Part shown: positions 25,298-36,798 of the stretch, piece after piece
How the letters are laid out: each line of letters begins with the position of its first letter
How positions within the stretch are numbered: the stretch's first letter is position 1
From: Gelatoporia subvermispora B
Lineage: Eukaryota; Basidiomycota; Agaricomycetes; Polyporales; Gelatoporiaceae
DNA: 64,000 nucleotides
Reading direction: 5' to 3'
Assembly: GCA_000320605.2 (NCBI GenBank)
Contig: KB445804.1
Location: 984,895 to 1,048,894 of the forward strand
The notes under the pieces: generated by a model
The model's database searches: none
What the model was told of the DNA's origin: nothing
What the model saw: the letters and a program-made list of their open reading frames with translations, nothing else
Program-made: the position numbers and the translations under genes

Positions 25298-26496
25298 ATG
25301 ACCCTTGCACACCTATTCGCTCTTACTGCAGTTGCATTTCTGGTCTCAATAACGCCCGCTGGGGCTGTGGGACCTTCTGCTAACCAAATAAAAAATCTGG
25401 TTACATTTGGGGACTCCTACACAGACGTGGTGAGTATACTCCGGCTGCATATAATAGAATGATGTCATTACTCACTGAGAGCCCCCCTCCGCTAGGTCTC
25501 GACGGGCGACAACGGTACCGCCTGGCCCGTATACGCCGCGCGCGACGGACATTTCACCCTCTTCCCGTTCGCGCGATCGGGCGCGACCTGCTCGCAGGCG
25601 CTCACGCCGCGCGTCTTCCCGCCGCTCTTCCAGAGCCAGCTCCCGGCGTACTTCGCCAAAGTTGCGAACCACTCGATCAGCGTCCCGCCGGAGGAGACAA
25701 TATACACGCTGTGGCTCGGCACGAACGATGTCGGCGTCGGCGAGCTCCTCACGGGCCAGCAGACGGCAGGCGTCACGCTCGTGGATACGGTCGGGTGTCA
25801 GATGGATTGGGCGAAGACGCTGTATGCCGCTGGAGCGAGGAACTTCCTGTTCCAGGCTGTAAGTATAAGGCAGTATTTCGAAGTGTGGTGTCACTAACTG
25901 TGCGATTGTAGATGCTTCCGCTGCAGCACGTTATACTGTATTCTGCAGACTCGTATCCGAACAGGTACTGGACCGCAGAACGGAATACCACCGAGTGGAA
26001 TGTGTTCATGACCGAGATCGTTGCCTCGGCCAACAAGCTGCAAGAGCTGATGATACAACAGCTTGCGCCGACTCTTCCTGGCGCTCACATCGGTAAGCTG
26101 TACTTGTTGTATGATCGTGTAGCCATGCTGATGAAATGCGATACAGGCCTCTTCGACTCGTTTGGGCTCTTCTCGGATATGATTGCGCACCCCGCGAACT
26201 ATCTAAACGGCACAGCGCCGCTGAACGTGACGGGGTGCATCAACTCATGCGTCTTCGAGCTGAACGAGAGTACATCGGACACAGGCGACTGTACCATCGC
26301 GGAAGGAACAGATCGAGACAGTTTCCTATGGTACGTGGGCGCAGCTGGTCTTGCACAAAAACAATTCTGAGGCATAGCTTGACTATGCAGGTTTGACGAG
26401 TTGCACCCGTCTGAGCAGTCCGATCGGGTCGTAGCTCGAGAGATCGCTGCTGCAATCCACAGGCAGTCGAGCCAGTGGACAACATGGTTCAGCTAA
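25298..26496 (+). CDS. Secreted GDSL/SGNH esterase (carbohydrate esterase family 16-like)
   Basis: Probable extracellular acetylesterase acting on plant cell-wall acetyl groups. Five exons: 25298-25429, 25496-25858, 25912-26092, 26147-26330, 26391-26496, 321 aa with consistent phases. The first 23-24 residues form a signal peptide (LALTAVAFLVSITPAGAV type). Block I TFGDSYTD carries the catalytic serine, GTNDVG is block III with the Asn, and DELHPS near the end holds the catalytic Asp and His of block V. N-glycosylation sequons (NGT, NHS, NTT, NVT) fit secretion. The length is normal for CE16. The upstream TATA box suggests inducible control. A 20-bp perfect palindrome lies about 240 bp after the stop. 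Confidence 0.9.
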
Positions 26497-27229
26497 AGCT
26501 AGTGTGGCAGTAGCGTCATGTCGAAAAGTGCCTCTGGTGGTGTCTCGACAGAGGTCGCCGAGTTGTGTTGGCGCACATTTGAAATGAATCACGTTCAACG
26601 CGATCTGGTGCAGCCGCTGAGATCATGAGATGGGTCTGACCATCAGGCACGTCCGAAAGGCAATCTCCGCGCCAGCCAGAACAAGTCGGCGGTTGATGAT
26701 ATGACGGAAACGTGTTCATCCCGGGTCTTCGGAGCGCTCAGATCTGAGCGCTGAGCGCTGTTAAGGTTTCAGATGCGACGGTGGACAGCGTTAGAGCAGT
26801 GCTTGTGGATGATCCTTCATCGCACATCTGCCCAGTACATGCACTGGATGGATGTGGATTACATTGCGAGCCCGCCGTCGACGGTGAGAACATATTGCGA
26901 TACGATTCTGAGAGAACACGCTGCACGGACCAGGCCACCACGTTGCCTGAGGTCAGCGTTGTGAGAGATCTCGATAATTCCCGCAGAGGGCTGATCGCTC
27001 GGTCCCACCAGCATTCTTACCCTGCTTATATTCGTTAAAAGTCCGACTGTATGGCCAGTAAGAAAGAGTAAGAAACGGCCATCAACCCTGTAAGCGCCTT
27101 CCGGAAACGGACAGGCGTCCCTCCGCACTCGGTACGAACTTGAACTTAGCGACCCTCCACCAGCTGGCCTCCTAACGTCGCGCATCGACCGCTTTCTGCT
27201 CTCGCTGGCCGGAGGGTACCATCTCTTCG
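26497..27229. other. Intergenic between esterase and sirtuin
   Basis: About 730 bp with short open frames and no recognised product. It contains the palindrome at 26733-26752. Confidence 0.45.
26733..26752. repeat. 20-bp perfect palindrome plus repeated GAGCGCT
   Basis: AGCGCTCAGATCTGAGCGCT equals its own reverse complement. A further GAGCGCT follows directly, so three GAGCGCT/AGCGCTC elements stand in a row. Confidence 0.9.
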
Positions 27230-29616
27230 ATGACGATCTTCCTCCCTCTGGCGGCTGAGTCGCCTTTCCCCCAGTACCCCTCTTTTCTCGTCCCGTCATC
27301 CGAACCATCGACCCATGTGAAGAAGGTCATCAAGGCTATCATGAAGGCTCGCAGGATCGCCGTAGTCTGTGGTCCGTCACGATTCTTCCAACTCCCTAAG
27401 TGTAAACTGAGTTGCCATACCACGCCTCAGGTGCCGGGATCTCTGTTCAGGCGGGCATCCCCGACTTCAGGTCCTCCGAGGGGTTATTCCAGACTCTGAA
27501 GAAAGACAACCCCAGTCTCGTATCCGGGAAAGACCTATTCGATGCATCGGTATTCTGTGTGAGTCATCATCCCATTTGAGGGTCCGCCGTTTTGGGTCAG
27601 ATTGCTCTCGCTTCACGATTGCTTGGGGGACTCAGACGTTCAACTGTCTCCGGCTTTCATGTACACGTCTCAACAATTTCAGCATTGCGGAACATCCTAT
27701 TGACGACTGCATCCCATTGCTTTGGAATTACAAATGTCTTCGGGTATTTGCAGAATCCTTCCTTCCATACTTCGGTCTTTCTTGCTATGCTCTCCGTCGC
27801 CGTGTGGTTCTTGTCCTCGCACACACCACACAGTGCCTCAGAAGTGTCAAGGCGGATTTATACAGGCTCTTACTATTCGAATATTTACCATTCGAATACG
27901 CAAGTTGGATGCTTATTCTTAGGTCTTGGTCACGCCGAACCTTGTTCAACGCTGACAATACCGCCACAGAGTGAAAACACTACATCCCTGTTCTGTCAGA
28001 TGATTGCTCAACTTTCTGAGCTTTCGCAGGCAGCTGCGCCGACGGCATTCCATCAACTTCTGCGCGCTCTGGACGACCGCGGCCGTCTGCTTCGGGTCTA
28101 TACGCAGAATATCGATGCATTGGAATCCAAATCTGGTCTGACGTTCGGTGTTCCTGAACTGGATGGGAAGCGATACAGGCCGCGTACTCCCAAGGGCAAA
28201 GGCGATGTCGCCAATGCCGATGTCTCGCTTGAGGCCCAACCAGGGCCAAGTCGCATGCTCACACCACCAGTCGAGACCCCCAGATGCATCCCCCTACATG
28301 GCACTCTAGAGTCCATGCACTGCCAGACATGCACGCATTCGTTCCCATTACGCGACCATCTCCCAGCATTGATATCGGGTGTCCCCCCGTATTGCCCCGA
28401 ATGTACCGCTCTGGAAGAGACGCGACAGCTCGTGGGTAAACGATCCCGGGGAGTCGGCAAGCTCCGGCCAAGTGTTGTGCTCTATAACGAATTGCACAAG
28501 GACGGCGAGGAGGTCGGGGACGTCGTCCGCAGGGATCTCATTGGCAGCTCGAAGGGTAAAGGTCGGGCTGGTGCCGACCTACTCCTAGTGGTGGGCACGA
28601 GCCTCCGTGTGCCAGGCACGAAGCGGATTGTGCGGGAATTTTCCAAGGCTGTCCGATCGCGCTCCTTGAATTCCAGCACGTCCAGCGGCGAAACAGTCAT
28701 ACATCCTTCTGGACTAGCCACGCCTACACCATCTCCGAGGCGATCTCCTGCTGGCGACGAAGAGGCCCCTATCAAGACAGTCTATCTTAATCTCGACTTC
28801 CCCGTTCCAACTAGAGAGTGGGAAGGCGTATTTGACGTTTGGGTTAGAGGAGACGCTCAGGCTTTCGCACAGCTGGTACGCGAGGAGATGGCGGGAGAAG
28901 AAAGGGCGAAGGAAGCGGCAATTGAGAGGAAGAGGCAAAGGGAGGCTGCTGCGCTTGCAAAGTTGGAAGAAGACCAGCAGACACCGCCAACGAAACCAGG
29001 GAAGAAGCGCAAGGATGCCCCCGACATTCCCTCGGGGCCAAGACCTCCGCCATCCAAGAAGCGGAAGACTGCTCCTATGTCCCCGAGCACACCGATCAGG
29101 CCCAAGAAGGGGAGGAAGGAGGACCTCTGTCTCCCTACGAAGAAGACTACTGGAGGACGGAAGCGATCCAATAGAGATTCGAAACTGGTCATTAAGATTC
29201 CGGCGCAATCGCCTGTAAGGAAACGTACTACGTCTCCACCCACCGCGAATAAACGTCCAATTCCCGAAGTGGTCATAACGTCCGTGCCGAGGAGACTCCT
29301 CGCTACTCCTCCGCCATCTCCTCTCAGTTCCCCTCTTACCCCAGTTCTGTCATCGCCCCCGATGCACGGGCGAGTATACCCCGCACTCATGACCAGGCGA
29401 CGTAAAGGTGCCCAGACTGCTAGCAGACAGGCACAGGCGCAGGTGCCGAAAGTCAGGACTCGGACCAAGATCTGTGCCGGGGAGGGCCGCCATGTCAATG
29501 TTGTTGACTCAGAGGACTCAGAATTCAGTAGTCTGACTGATTTGGATGCTTCAGAACCGTTGAGAGAGTCGTCAGTACGGATAGTTCCATATGGCCTCCG
29601 TAGTTCTGGAGGATGA
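27230..29616 (+). CDS. Sirtuin, NAD-dependent histone deacetylase (Hst3/Hst4 type)
   Basis: NAD-dependent protein deacetylase. Family members Hst3/Hst4 remove H3K56 acetylation and guard genome stability and subtelomeric silencing. Exons 27230-27371, 27431-27558 and 27970-29616 give 638 aa. Motifs: GAGISVQAGIPDFRSSEGLF across the first splice, YTQNIDALE with the substrate/NAD Asp, PLHGTL with the catalytic His, zinc cysteines CQTC and CPEC, and the C-terminal NAD site GTSLRVPGTKRIVREF. An acidic/basic insert-rich C-terminal tail of about 250 aa holds several Lys/Arg clusters that could be nuclear signals. The intron between exons 2 and 3 is 411 nt in this model; an alternative 42-nt intron would instead insert 123 residues into the catalytic domain (see findings). 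ATG 27230 begins MTIFLPL, typical for the family. Confidence 0.93.
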
Positions 29617-29914
29617 CCGCGGACACCATCTGTCGGACAGTACATTGCCCGTGTAACATTCTCCGTGACTGTAACTTATATTTTCTAATGCGTAAACTAG
29701 TCTGTTGCCTGGTCCTCCGTGGCATTACTGCTGGTTTCCGGTGTGAGAGGAGGTGACTTAGTGTCAATCTTGGCTAAGCCGCATGATACTTGCAGGACAA
29801 TCCATATAGGCGTCTAATGCTCGCGCGACTTTCCGCTGGTGGCGGGATGGAGTGCGGTGGTCACCTTCAGCCGACGTTCGATCTGGTCTGCATGTAGCTC
29901 CAGCTGGGCCCGTC

Positions 29915-30610
29915 ATGCCTCCTAGAAGACAACGTGGGTTTCGTACTTGTATCAAGTTTTGAGACACCAACGTGACGAATATGTGGTACCGCAGCCAGTC
30001 GACAAACTCAGGCTGCGTCGTCGCAACGCGACCCAGAGGTCATCGCGAAACGCACGAAGAGACATCTAGACGAGCTCGAGGTTCGACTGACCTTTTGATC
30101 TAGTTGACTGATAATAATTTGGCTGTCACGCGTGCTCAGCGTTCAAACTACACCGAACCATCCGGGTCCACTCTCCTCCCTGGATTCGAGGAGGAAGATG
30201 AGGCCCCCGGAGGTCGCGCCGCCAAAGGTCGCGCAAGACAGACGATCTCGGACAAAAAAGAATGGAAGGGTATGAAGAAAAAGAAACCGACTATGAGCGT
30301 CCGGTCAGCCGTCTTGTACAAGAAGAACTTGCAAGTGCTCATAGACGAGTCGGCGAGCATCCCACAAGTACTTCCGCGTATCATGACATTGACTAACATA
30401 TATGCATCCCAGGGCATTGCTAACCTCCCCCCCTCTGTCCCGACATATCTAACGGCCGGCGCACCTCCTTCGCGCGAACCACCGCGTTTACTGTGCTCAG
30501 TCTGTGGATACTGGGGAAAGTACAGGTGCAAGAAATGCACAATGCCATACTGCGGTTTGAACTGCGAAGCCGTTCACGACGAGACAAGATGCGAACGAAG
30601 AGTTATATGA
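29915..30610 (+). CDS. VPS71: SWR1-complex subunit Vps71/ZNHIT1 (HIT zinc finger)
   Basis: Subunit of the SWR1 remodeller that exchanges H2A for H2A.Z. Exons 29915-29933, 29995-30080 and 30140-30610, 191 aa with consistent phases. The first exon is only 19 nt (MPPRRQ). Residues around RDPEVIAKRTKRHLDELERSNY form the conserved N-terminal helix. The C-terminal HIT zinc finger reads CSVCGYWGKYRCKKCTMPYCGLNC with a following His and Cys (VHDETRC), complete for zinc binding. The central basic stretch KKEWKGMKKKKPTMSVRSA is typical of the family. The gene ends 75 bp before the convergent dehydrogenase gene. Confidence 0.93.
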
Positions 30611-30685
30611 TCCAGGTGCGCATCCGGAACTACATGTTACATACAATCAATCAACCGAGCCACTTCCGTACGGACAGTAGCGTGC

Positions 30686-31781
30686 CTAAAGCGTGAAGTT
30701 GTACTTCCTCGCCGCCGACCTCTCCACAACTCGGGGCATGAGCCAGTAGAAGAAGTGCGCCACCCTCCCGAATGCCGCAGGCATGAACACATTCTTCTCG
30801 CCGGCATCCACCATTTGAACGCAGCGCTTTGCAACAGCGGGAATCTTCAGTCCGTGCTTGTTTGGGTCGAGCTCACGGACAGTACCGCCATCTACGGCAG
30901 ACGCACGGAAGTTCCCTTCGACAGTACTGGGAATGATGTTCGAGAAGGCGATCGTAGGGTGTTCAATCGCTAGTGCTTGGTAGAGGATGAGCGACGCAGC
31001 CTTGGTCGCGTTATAGAGCGTGCGCGTTGGGGCCGGGACAACTGCCGCAAGGGAGGAAACCAGTAGTACCGCGGGCGCTGCAGAACTAGATTGCAGGAGA
31101 GGGATCTAAAAACACAATTAGTCCGTCAGGCGATGATCGTCCACCGTCAAGCATAGCCTTACGAGTGCGACCGCGGTGATCAATGGGCCCACGACGTTGA
31201 TATTGAGTGCTCTGTTTGCAACGTCGACAGTGTGCTGGATGCCTTCAGCTGTCGCCTGTGCAGGCGTGAACGACTGGCCCTGTCTCTCTAGTCCAGCTAT
31301 CTCGAGCAAGGGACGTAGAGAGGAGACGCCTGCAGAGAGGATCAGTGTGTCGAGTCCTTGCCACTCTGAACTACCGATCAGTCCGGCTCACAGAACGACT
31401 GCTACTTCGCTGCTTACCACTCTCCAGCGCGCTCCGCACGCGTACCATGTCCTCGACATTTGTGATGTCCGCGGCGATGCAGAGAACATGCGACTTGTCT
31501 CGGGAGACCAACGTGTCGCACTCATCTTTCACCTTATCCAATTCTTGTTTTCTCCGTCCCACAATGCAAACCTTCGCTCCCCTTGCGGCATATTCTAAGG
31601 CGATTACACGACCAATTCCACTAGAGGCGCCTAAGACGAGCACCCTTTCTTGGGTTCTGGGGATTTTCTGCACACGATTGGAACGTTGCAGGAGCCGCTG
31701 AGAGAGAAAGAATGCCGGAACGGAGAGCGCGAGTATGACTGGCCACGACGGTCGTCCTAGGAGAGAGGAGAGGCTGGCCAT
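30686..31781 (-). CDS. Membrane-anchored short-chain dehydrogenase (11-beta-HSD/DHRS7-like)
   Basis: NAD(P)-dependent oxidoreductase of the classical SDR family; substrate unknown (a steroid, retinoid or lipid is typical). The ATG at 31781 is followed by one hydrophobic segment (WPVILALSVPAFFLSQ), an ER anchor. The cofactor motif LVLGASSGIGR and ARGAKVCIVGRR (favouring NADP) are followed by ADITN, the LILSAGVS loop (equivalent of NNAG), NINVVGP, a serine in LLVSSLAAV, and the catalytic YNATK. Three or so exons; introns near 31420-31330 and 31150-31100. It ends with ARKYNFTL at 30686. The active-site Ser, Tyr and Lys are all present. The lost Asn of the NNAG motif is common in this branch. Confidence 0.9.
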
Positions 31782-33760
31782 GTCCAAGCCGGTTCGGTCT
31801 CGAGGCGCCAGAGGGCGTGGCCCTCATACAATACCTGTAGACTTCGGGTTCTTATTATCGTGAGCGTGAATTGACACTGCTTGTCAAGACAATTAGCAGG
31901 CTCCTCAGTGGACGCGTTTCATGGCCTAATCGCCCATAGAGATCCCCTAGCCCGTAGAAATTCAAGACAGCATACTGGATACTGGAGTCGCCTGAGAAAG
32001 TTATTCCGAGTCGCCGACCACCGAATCCTTGCGCGCGCTTTTGCGGGCTGACCTGCTCCACGTTGTAAAACAAGATATCTCAAGTAGACTCGTGAACCTG
32101 GTAACATGCGAATCGAAAAGCGACACCTCTCTTAACAGAAAGAGTGAGTGCAGGGAAGAGCTGACCGGGGTTCTGGAGGCTCATTGTCCGCAGTGAAGTC
32201 TTCATACTTCCCTTCCTCCCTCTTCCATGCGGTATCTCCCTCTTTCAGCTCCGGTCAGCTATGTCGGTGGGTGGGGTGGGTCCCACATCATATTTCTGTT
32301 CGATTCCTACACAGGTATTTCATTCATCAATCTCCGGCCTAGTATCTCCTTGATCTCCTCGGCCCAAGACGGGATACTGTAGGGTCATCGCTGTTGATCC
32401 GGCCTGTGCGAACGAGCAAGAGCTTTTTGACATATCATAATCGTAAGTATCTGATGAGTATTCAGCAGTACGGGAAGTTGAACATGCGGACGGCAATCAG
32501 GTTGATCATCATCCTTCGATATACACCCGTGCGGTAGTAAATTCACATTTCGTTGATGATAATTATAGCATTGTGGAAAGTACTACCTAATTGCAGGCCG
32601 TCTGGGCCGATATCCTCGATCCAGTTCACATTATACCCATTGACGACACACGTCAGCAGTCAAGCAGTTCCCGTAAGCTTTCACTCCCGCAATGTAATCG
32701 CTCGAATCAAACATGTGCCTCGTAGAAGGTTACGCGAATTCCCTGGAGACTGGTTCGAGCGTATGAGCCATCATGCGTCAGGTCCGACATTCTTTAGTCC
32801 TCGCAGAAGAAAGACATCCAGGGGAGTGTCGATTTTGTAGCTACATTTTCGCAAACGCAACATCAGAACCCGCACACTCACACATCACAGCATCAAATAT
32901 CAGTTGCGGAGTGAGATGCCATCCCTCTGCCAGCGGTGTCCCCGCAACTACTTACCTGCAAGTCATGGCACATACAGACTGTGACCGCACTTCCAATTAC
33001 GTGGCCAGTCAGGTACGAGATGCTATCGACACCAAGGCTCGTTCGGATTTACTTGTAGCACGTCCACAGCAATTACTCCACAAGACATGCCCGTCTAGAA
33101 GCAGGACAGGTCTCGCTACACGTCGCTCTCCCGTGCCCTTAACTCTTGACAGCCAGTGCTTTGTCGCCTGTATCCCTATATCCGAAGGGGTCTCGCAAGA
33201 TAGGACAACAAAGTGGCCCTCGTGCTATTGTAGTGCGTATCCTTATGGATAGTGCGTGCAAGCTGGGAGGCTAAGTCCATCGCGAATTCGGAGAATCGTA
33301 CGGATTCGAGTGTAGATAATATGTGTTCATCCGACTTCGTGCTATCAGTCGTATCTTTTGATCATTATCGGACTTCACCAGTTCTGGATGCAGGACTCCT
33401 CAGTGAAGTAAAATTAAGGAATGCTTGTTGCACATGTGCATAGCGAACATATGCTCCGGAGACGAAATGACACTGCGGTAAAGAGTCCTAACAATTCTAG
33501 AGCCGTAATCCGAAGCCTCGGAGGCCCGAGACGAATGGGCGCTTATTCATTATTCTGTCATAACACGTTGCACGTTGCGTTCACGTGCCTCCTTGATCCC
33601 GCCATCCTTCGCAATGGCTACCACAGCACTAACTCGATTCGCGGAGGAGTCATAATTTTCATGCGAGTCATATCGAACCCTTGTGTTTTCTGATCTACTA
33701 GCTTGCCGCTCTCTACAGTAATTTGTTTGTTGTGAGCTCGACGGGACGTAGCGATCAAGC
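31782..33760. other. Gene-poor 2-kb stretch
   Basis: Between the dehydrogenase start and MET2. Plus-strand frames at 32553-32840 and 32773-33252 (159 codons, from a non-ATG start) are open but without any motif. A split gene or a decayed one cannot be excluded. The right-hand 200 bp should hold the MET2 promoter. Confidence 0.35.
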
Positions 33761-35225
33761 ATGACCTCAAAATTCGCTGTCTTGATAGATCAGAGCATCC
33801 ATACTGTTCCCGAATTCACCTTAGAGTCAGGCACGGTTCTGCGGGATGTTCCTGTGGCCTACAAGACCTGGGGAAAGTTGAACGAGGCCAAAAACAATGT
33901 TATGGTCATTTGCCATGCCTTTACGGGCAGTTCAGACGTCGAGGATTGGTGTGTACATTGCCATCAAAGACAAGTACTAGCCCGACTAATCCTTACAGGT
34001 GGGGACCGCTGATGGGCAAGGGGAAAGCTTTCGATTCCAACCGATTCTTCATCTTTTGTGCCAATGTTATGGGCTCTCCTTATGGCACTGCGTCTCCCGT
34101 GACGATCAACCCAGACACCGGAAAGCAGTATGGCCCAGAGTTTCCTGCAACGACTATACGGGATGATGTCCGGTAATGTATAATGTCACTTCCGCTCGAC
34201 CTCGGCGCCTTCTCTAATCGAATATCCATAGCCTCCACAAGTTAGTCTTGGACTATCTTGGTGTATCATCAATCGCTGTTGTAATCGGAGGCTCCATGGG
34301 TGGAATGGCTGTGCTAGAATGGCCACTGTGCACTCCTCCGGGATACGTGCGACACATCACCCCGATCGCCACGGCGGCGAGGCACTCAGCGTGGTGTATC
34401 AGCTGGGGTGAGGCCCAGCGCCAGGCCATCTACAGCGACCCAGGCTATGAGGATGGTTTTTATACCGCACAGCCATCATCTGGGCTTGCTGCAGCGAGAA
34501 TGGCAGCTCTTTTGACGTATCGCTCCCGCGACTCCTTCGAAAGTCGATTTGGGAGGAAGCCCCAGAAGCCGCCCCAAAACTTCGTCCCGACGCCACCGAT
34601 GTCTCCCGCACTCACCTCTGATGATGCCCTTGCAGCGCACAACGACGGCCATCGTAATGCTAAGGCAAGGGCCCCGTCCTCAGACAGCGCGCCAGGCTCA
34701 GCACAGCCGTCGCGCCCCCTGTCACCGACCCCTAGCCCCCGCCCCATCTTCTCTGCCCAGTCCTACCTCCGATATCAGGGTGATAAGTTCACCTCCCGCT
34801 TTGATGCCAATTGCTATATTCACATCACGCGCAAGTTGGACACACATGATGTCGCTCGGGGTCGTTTGCTACCTGGAGAAGACGAGTTACACGCTTTAGC
34901 CCGAGTGCTCTCGACGCTCCCGCCGCGTGCTCTCGTCATTGGAATTCAAACGGATGGTCTGTTCACTCCCTCGGAGCAGCGCGAGATTGCTGAGCATATC
35001 TCGGATGCCAATTTAATCATCATCCCCTCACCCGAAGGCCACGACGGATTTCTGCTTGAATTTGAAATCATCAATACACACATCTTGCAGCAACTCAAGT
35101 CAGAATTCCCAGAATTTTATCGTACAGAAAGTGGAGAAGAGGTCGTCGATGAACCTGAGGAAGGATTCGATGTCAAGAAGACTAGCATGTTTGGGGAGGC
35201 TGAGGCGGACCTCACTAGGTGGTAG
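33761..35225 (+). CDS. MET2: Homoserine O-acetyltransferase (Met2)
   Basis: Transfers acetyl from acetyl-CoA to homoserine, first committed step to methionine. Exons 33761-33948, 33999-34172 and 34232-35225; 451 aa with consistent phases. The alpha/beta-hydrolase fold shows [23 protein letters not shown], the nucleophile elbow GGSMGGM (catalytic Ser), the acid IQTDGLF (Asp) and EGHDGF (His). Between the lid helix (FESRFGRK) and the FSAQSYL segment lies a Pro/Ser/Ala-rich insertion of about 65 residues (roughly 228-293), which looks disordered; such inserts occur in fungal Met2 proteins. The acidic C-terminal tail ([12 protein letters not shown]) is an extension past the fold. Cytosolic; control by sulphur supply is expected from the family. 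Confidence 0.96.
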
Positions 35226-35663
35226 ATTTACGCTGTTCAGACTTAGAGGGGGGATCCATCATTAGGTTGACACTCCGTTGTCCCGCCTCCAACAGGCGAG
35301 ACAAATCCATCAGGGAGCTCAGGGTGGTAGCACTAGCAATGAATATTCGCGAACTTTCACATGATATGAGGCAATCTACGGATTCATTCTATAGTAGTCC
35401 AAGTATATGGGACTGGTGAGATTTGACAGTGATACAGAAAGTGAGCAACAGTGGAGATCTTTGAATATAGGTGCGGGCGTTCATGCACGTTCATGACTAA
35501 ACGAAATGTATGGTAAGAGTCGATGGCGATATCATCCATTACATCTGCTTTTGGCTAGTAATCTTCAGCGTCCTGATACATATCGTAACCGCGAACGAAG
35601 CAACTGCTATTGGCACGACTTGTCAGATGATTGTTGGAGTATTCTTAATGACAGTATCGTACC
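35226..35663. other. Convergent intergenic region MET2/STS1
   Basis: About 440 bp, AT-richer than the flanks. Both 3' UTRs; nothing else seen. Confidence 0.5.
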
Positions 35664-36798
35664 TTAATCCGACTCCTCATCGGAGCTGTCCTCAAACCGC
35701 TTGGGCGACAACTTCACCACGAGAGTGCGCTGAATCTCGAGATGATCGCGCCCAAAGTAGCGCTGGGTTTCGAAGCTCCAGTCCAGGTTGCCAACCACCC
35801 ATTGCTCCATGCAGTCAACGATCCGTGAGACGTCGGCATCCAGCTCTGGGCCCCACGAAGGTAACCTCTCCTTGTCAGCGAGGAATCCATCCATGAGTCC
35901 CTTGAAGTGAACTCCGACAATGTCGGAGGCACCCTGGAGATCGACCTGCTTGTGTTTCATCAACACCGACATAATGTTGTTTGTCGTGTGACCCATGGCC
36001 TGCTCCATATTGTAGGAGTAAAGGTCCTGAGAAGTGTATCAGGATGTGTACAGGCCGTATCGAAGTGGAGAATGCTCACGTTTGCCCAGCACACCATGTC
36101 GATCGCGGCCAGGTGCATGCGCCGGAACACGGGGTGATCATAGATCTCGTCAGGCAGATCCATACCCAGAATGTATTCGAAGAGGCCGAAGCAGAAGCGC
36201 ACGGCGCTATTCTCCCTGCGCAGCAGCATGTAGGGTTCCACATCGAGTATGACCCCACGTTCGCGGAGATCTGCCTCGACTGCAACCGCCTCGATATAGT
36301 CGTTGCACATTCCGACAAATCGGCGGTAGCAAGTGGGGCCGCTGTGTTTGGCGAGGCGCGCCCTGAAGCTGATAGAGGATGCGTGAGAATGGGCGGTAAG
36401 TAGGATGCAGCCCGGTACGTACTCTTGTGACATCTTGCACAGACGAGAACCGTCGTCAAAGCTCGCGTCGCGCAGTGCGCTCAAAAAGACAAGGCCGGTC
36501 TTGCGAGCATCCTTTTCATTCTGCTCATCGCTGATTTCGTCGAGGGTGAAGAGGATGTTGACGAAGTCGCAGCACGCGCGGAACCGCTCGAAGTCCGCAT
36601 ACCAGTAGACGTGTGCACACAACAGTTCGCTGCCCATCTGCAGGAAGAATTCCCGTTTCCGGTCCTTGAACATGTTGAAGCTCGTGATCCACGCAGAAGA
36701 CATGTCGGCTGCCTCAGGATAGTGAGGGCTTACTGAGCCCTCAAATGGACACATTGCACGGAGGTCAGGGAGGGTGAACTGTGTGCGAATGGCTGACA
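35664..36798 (-). CDS. Sesquiterpene synthase 1 (class I terpene cyclase)
   Basis: Cyclises farnesyl diphosphate to a sesquiterpene hydrocarbon; product unknown. Three exons, about 36798-36420, 36375-36078 and 36030-35664. The metal-binding motif LDEISDEQ matches the D(D/E)xxD form, and NDLYSYNMEQ (joined across the last intron) is the NSE/DTE motif, so both Mg sites are complete. The C-terminal [10 protein letters not shown] is the conserved block of mushroom cyclases with the Arg-Tyr sensor pair. There is no signal or transit peptide, so it should be cytosolic. It is a clear paralogue of the synthase at 42587-43716, with matching exon borders. ATG 36798 (MSAIRTQFTLPD) is the family start. 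The acidic end (FEDSSDEESD) is specific to this copy. No P450 or other tailoring gene adjoins it. Confidence 0.94.

Noticed and set aside
32773..33252. 159-codon plus-strand frame upstream of MET2
   Set aside because: Starts without ATG, odd composition, no motif, and no splice partner found.
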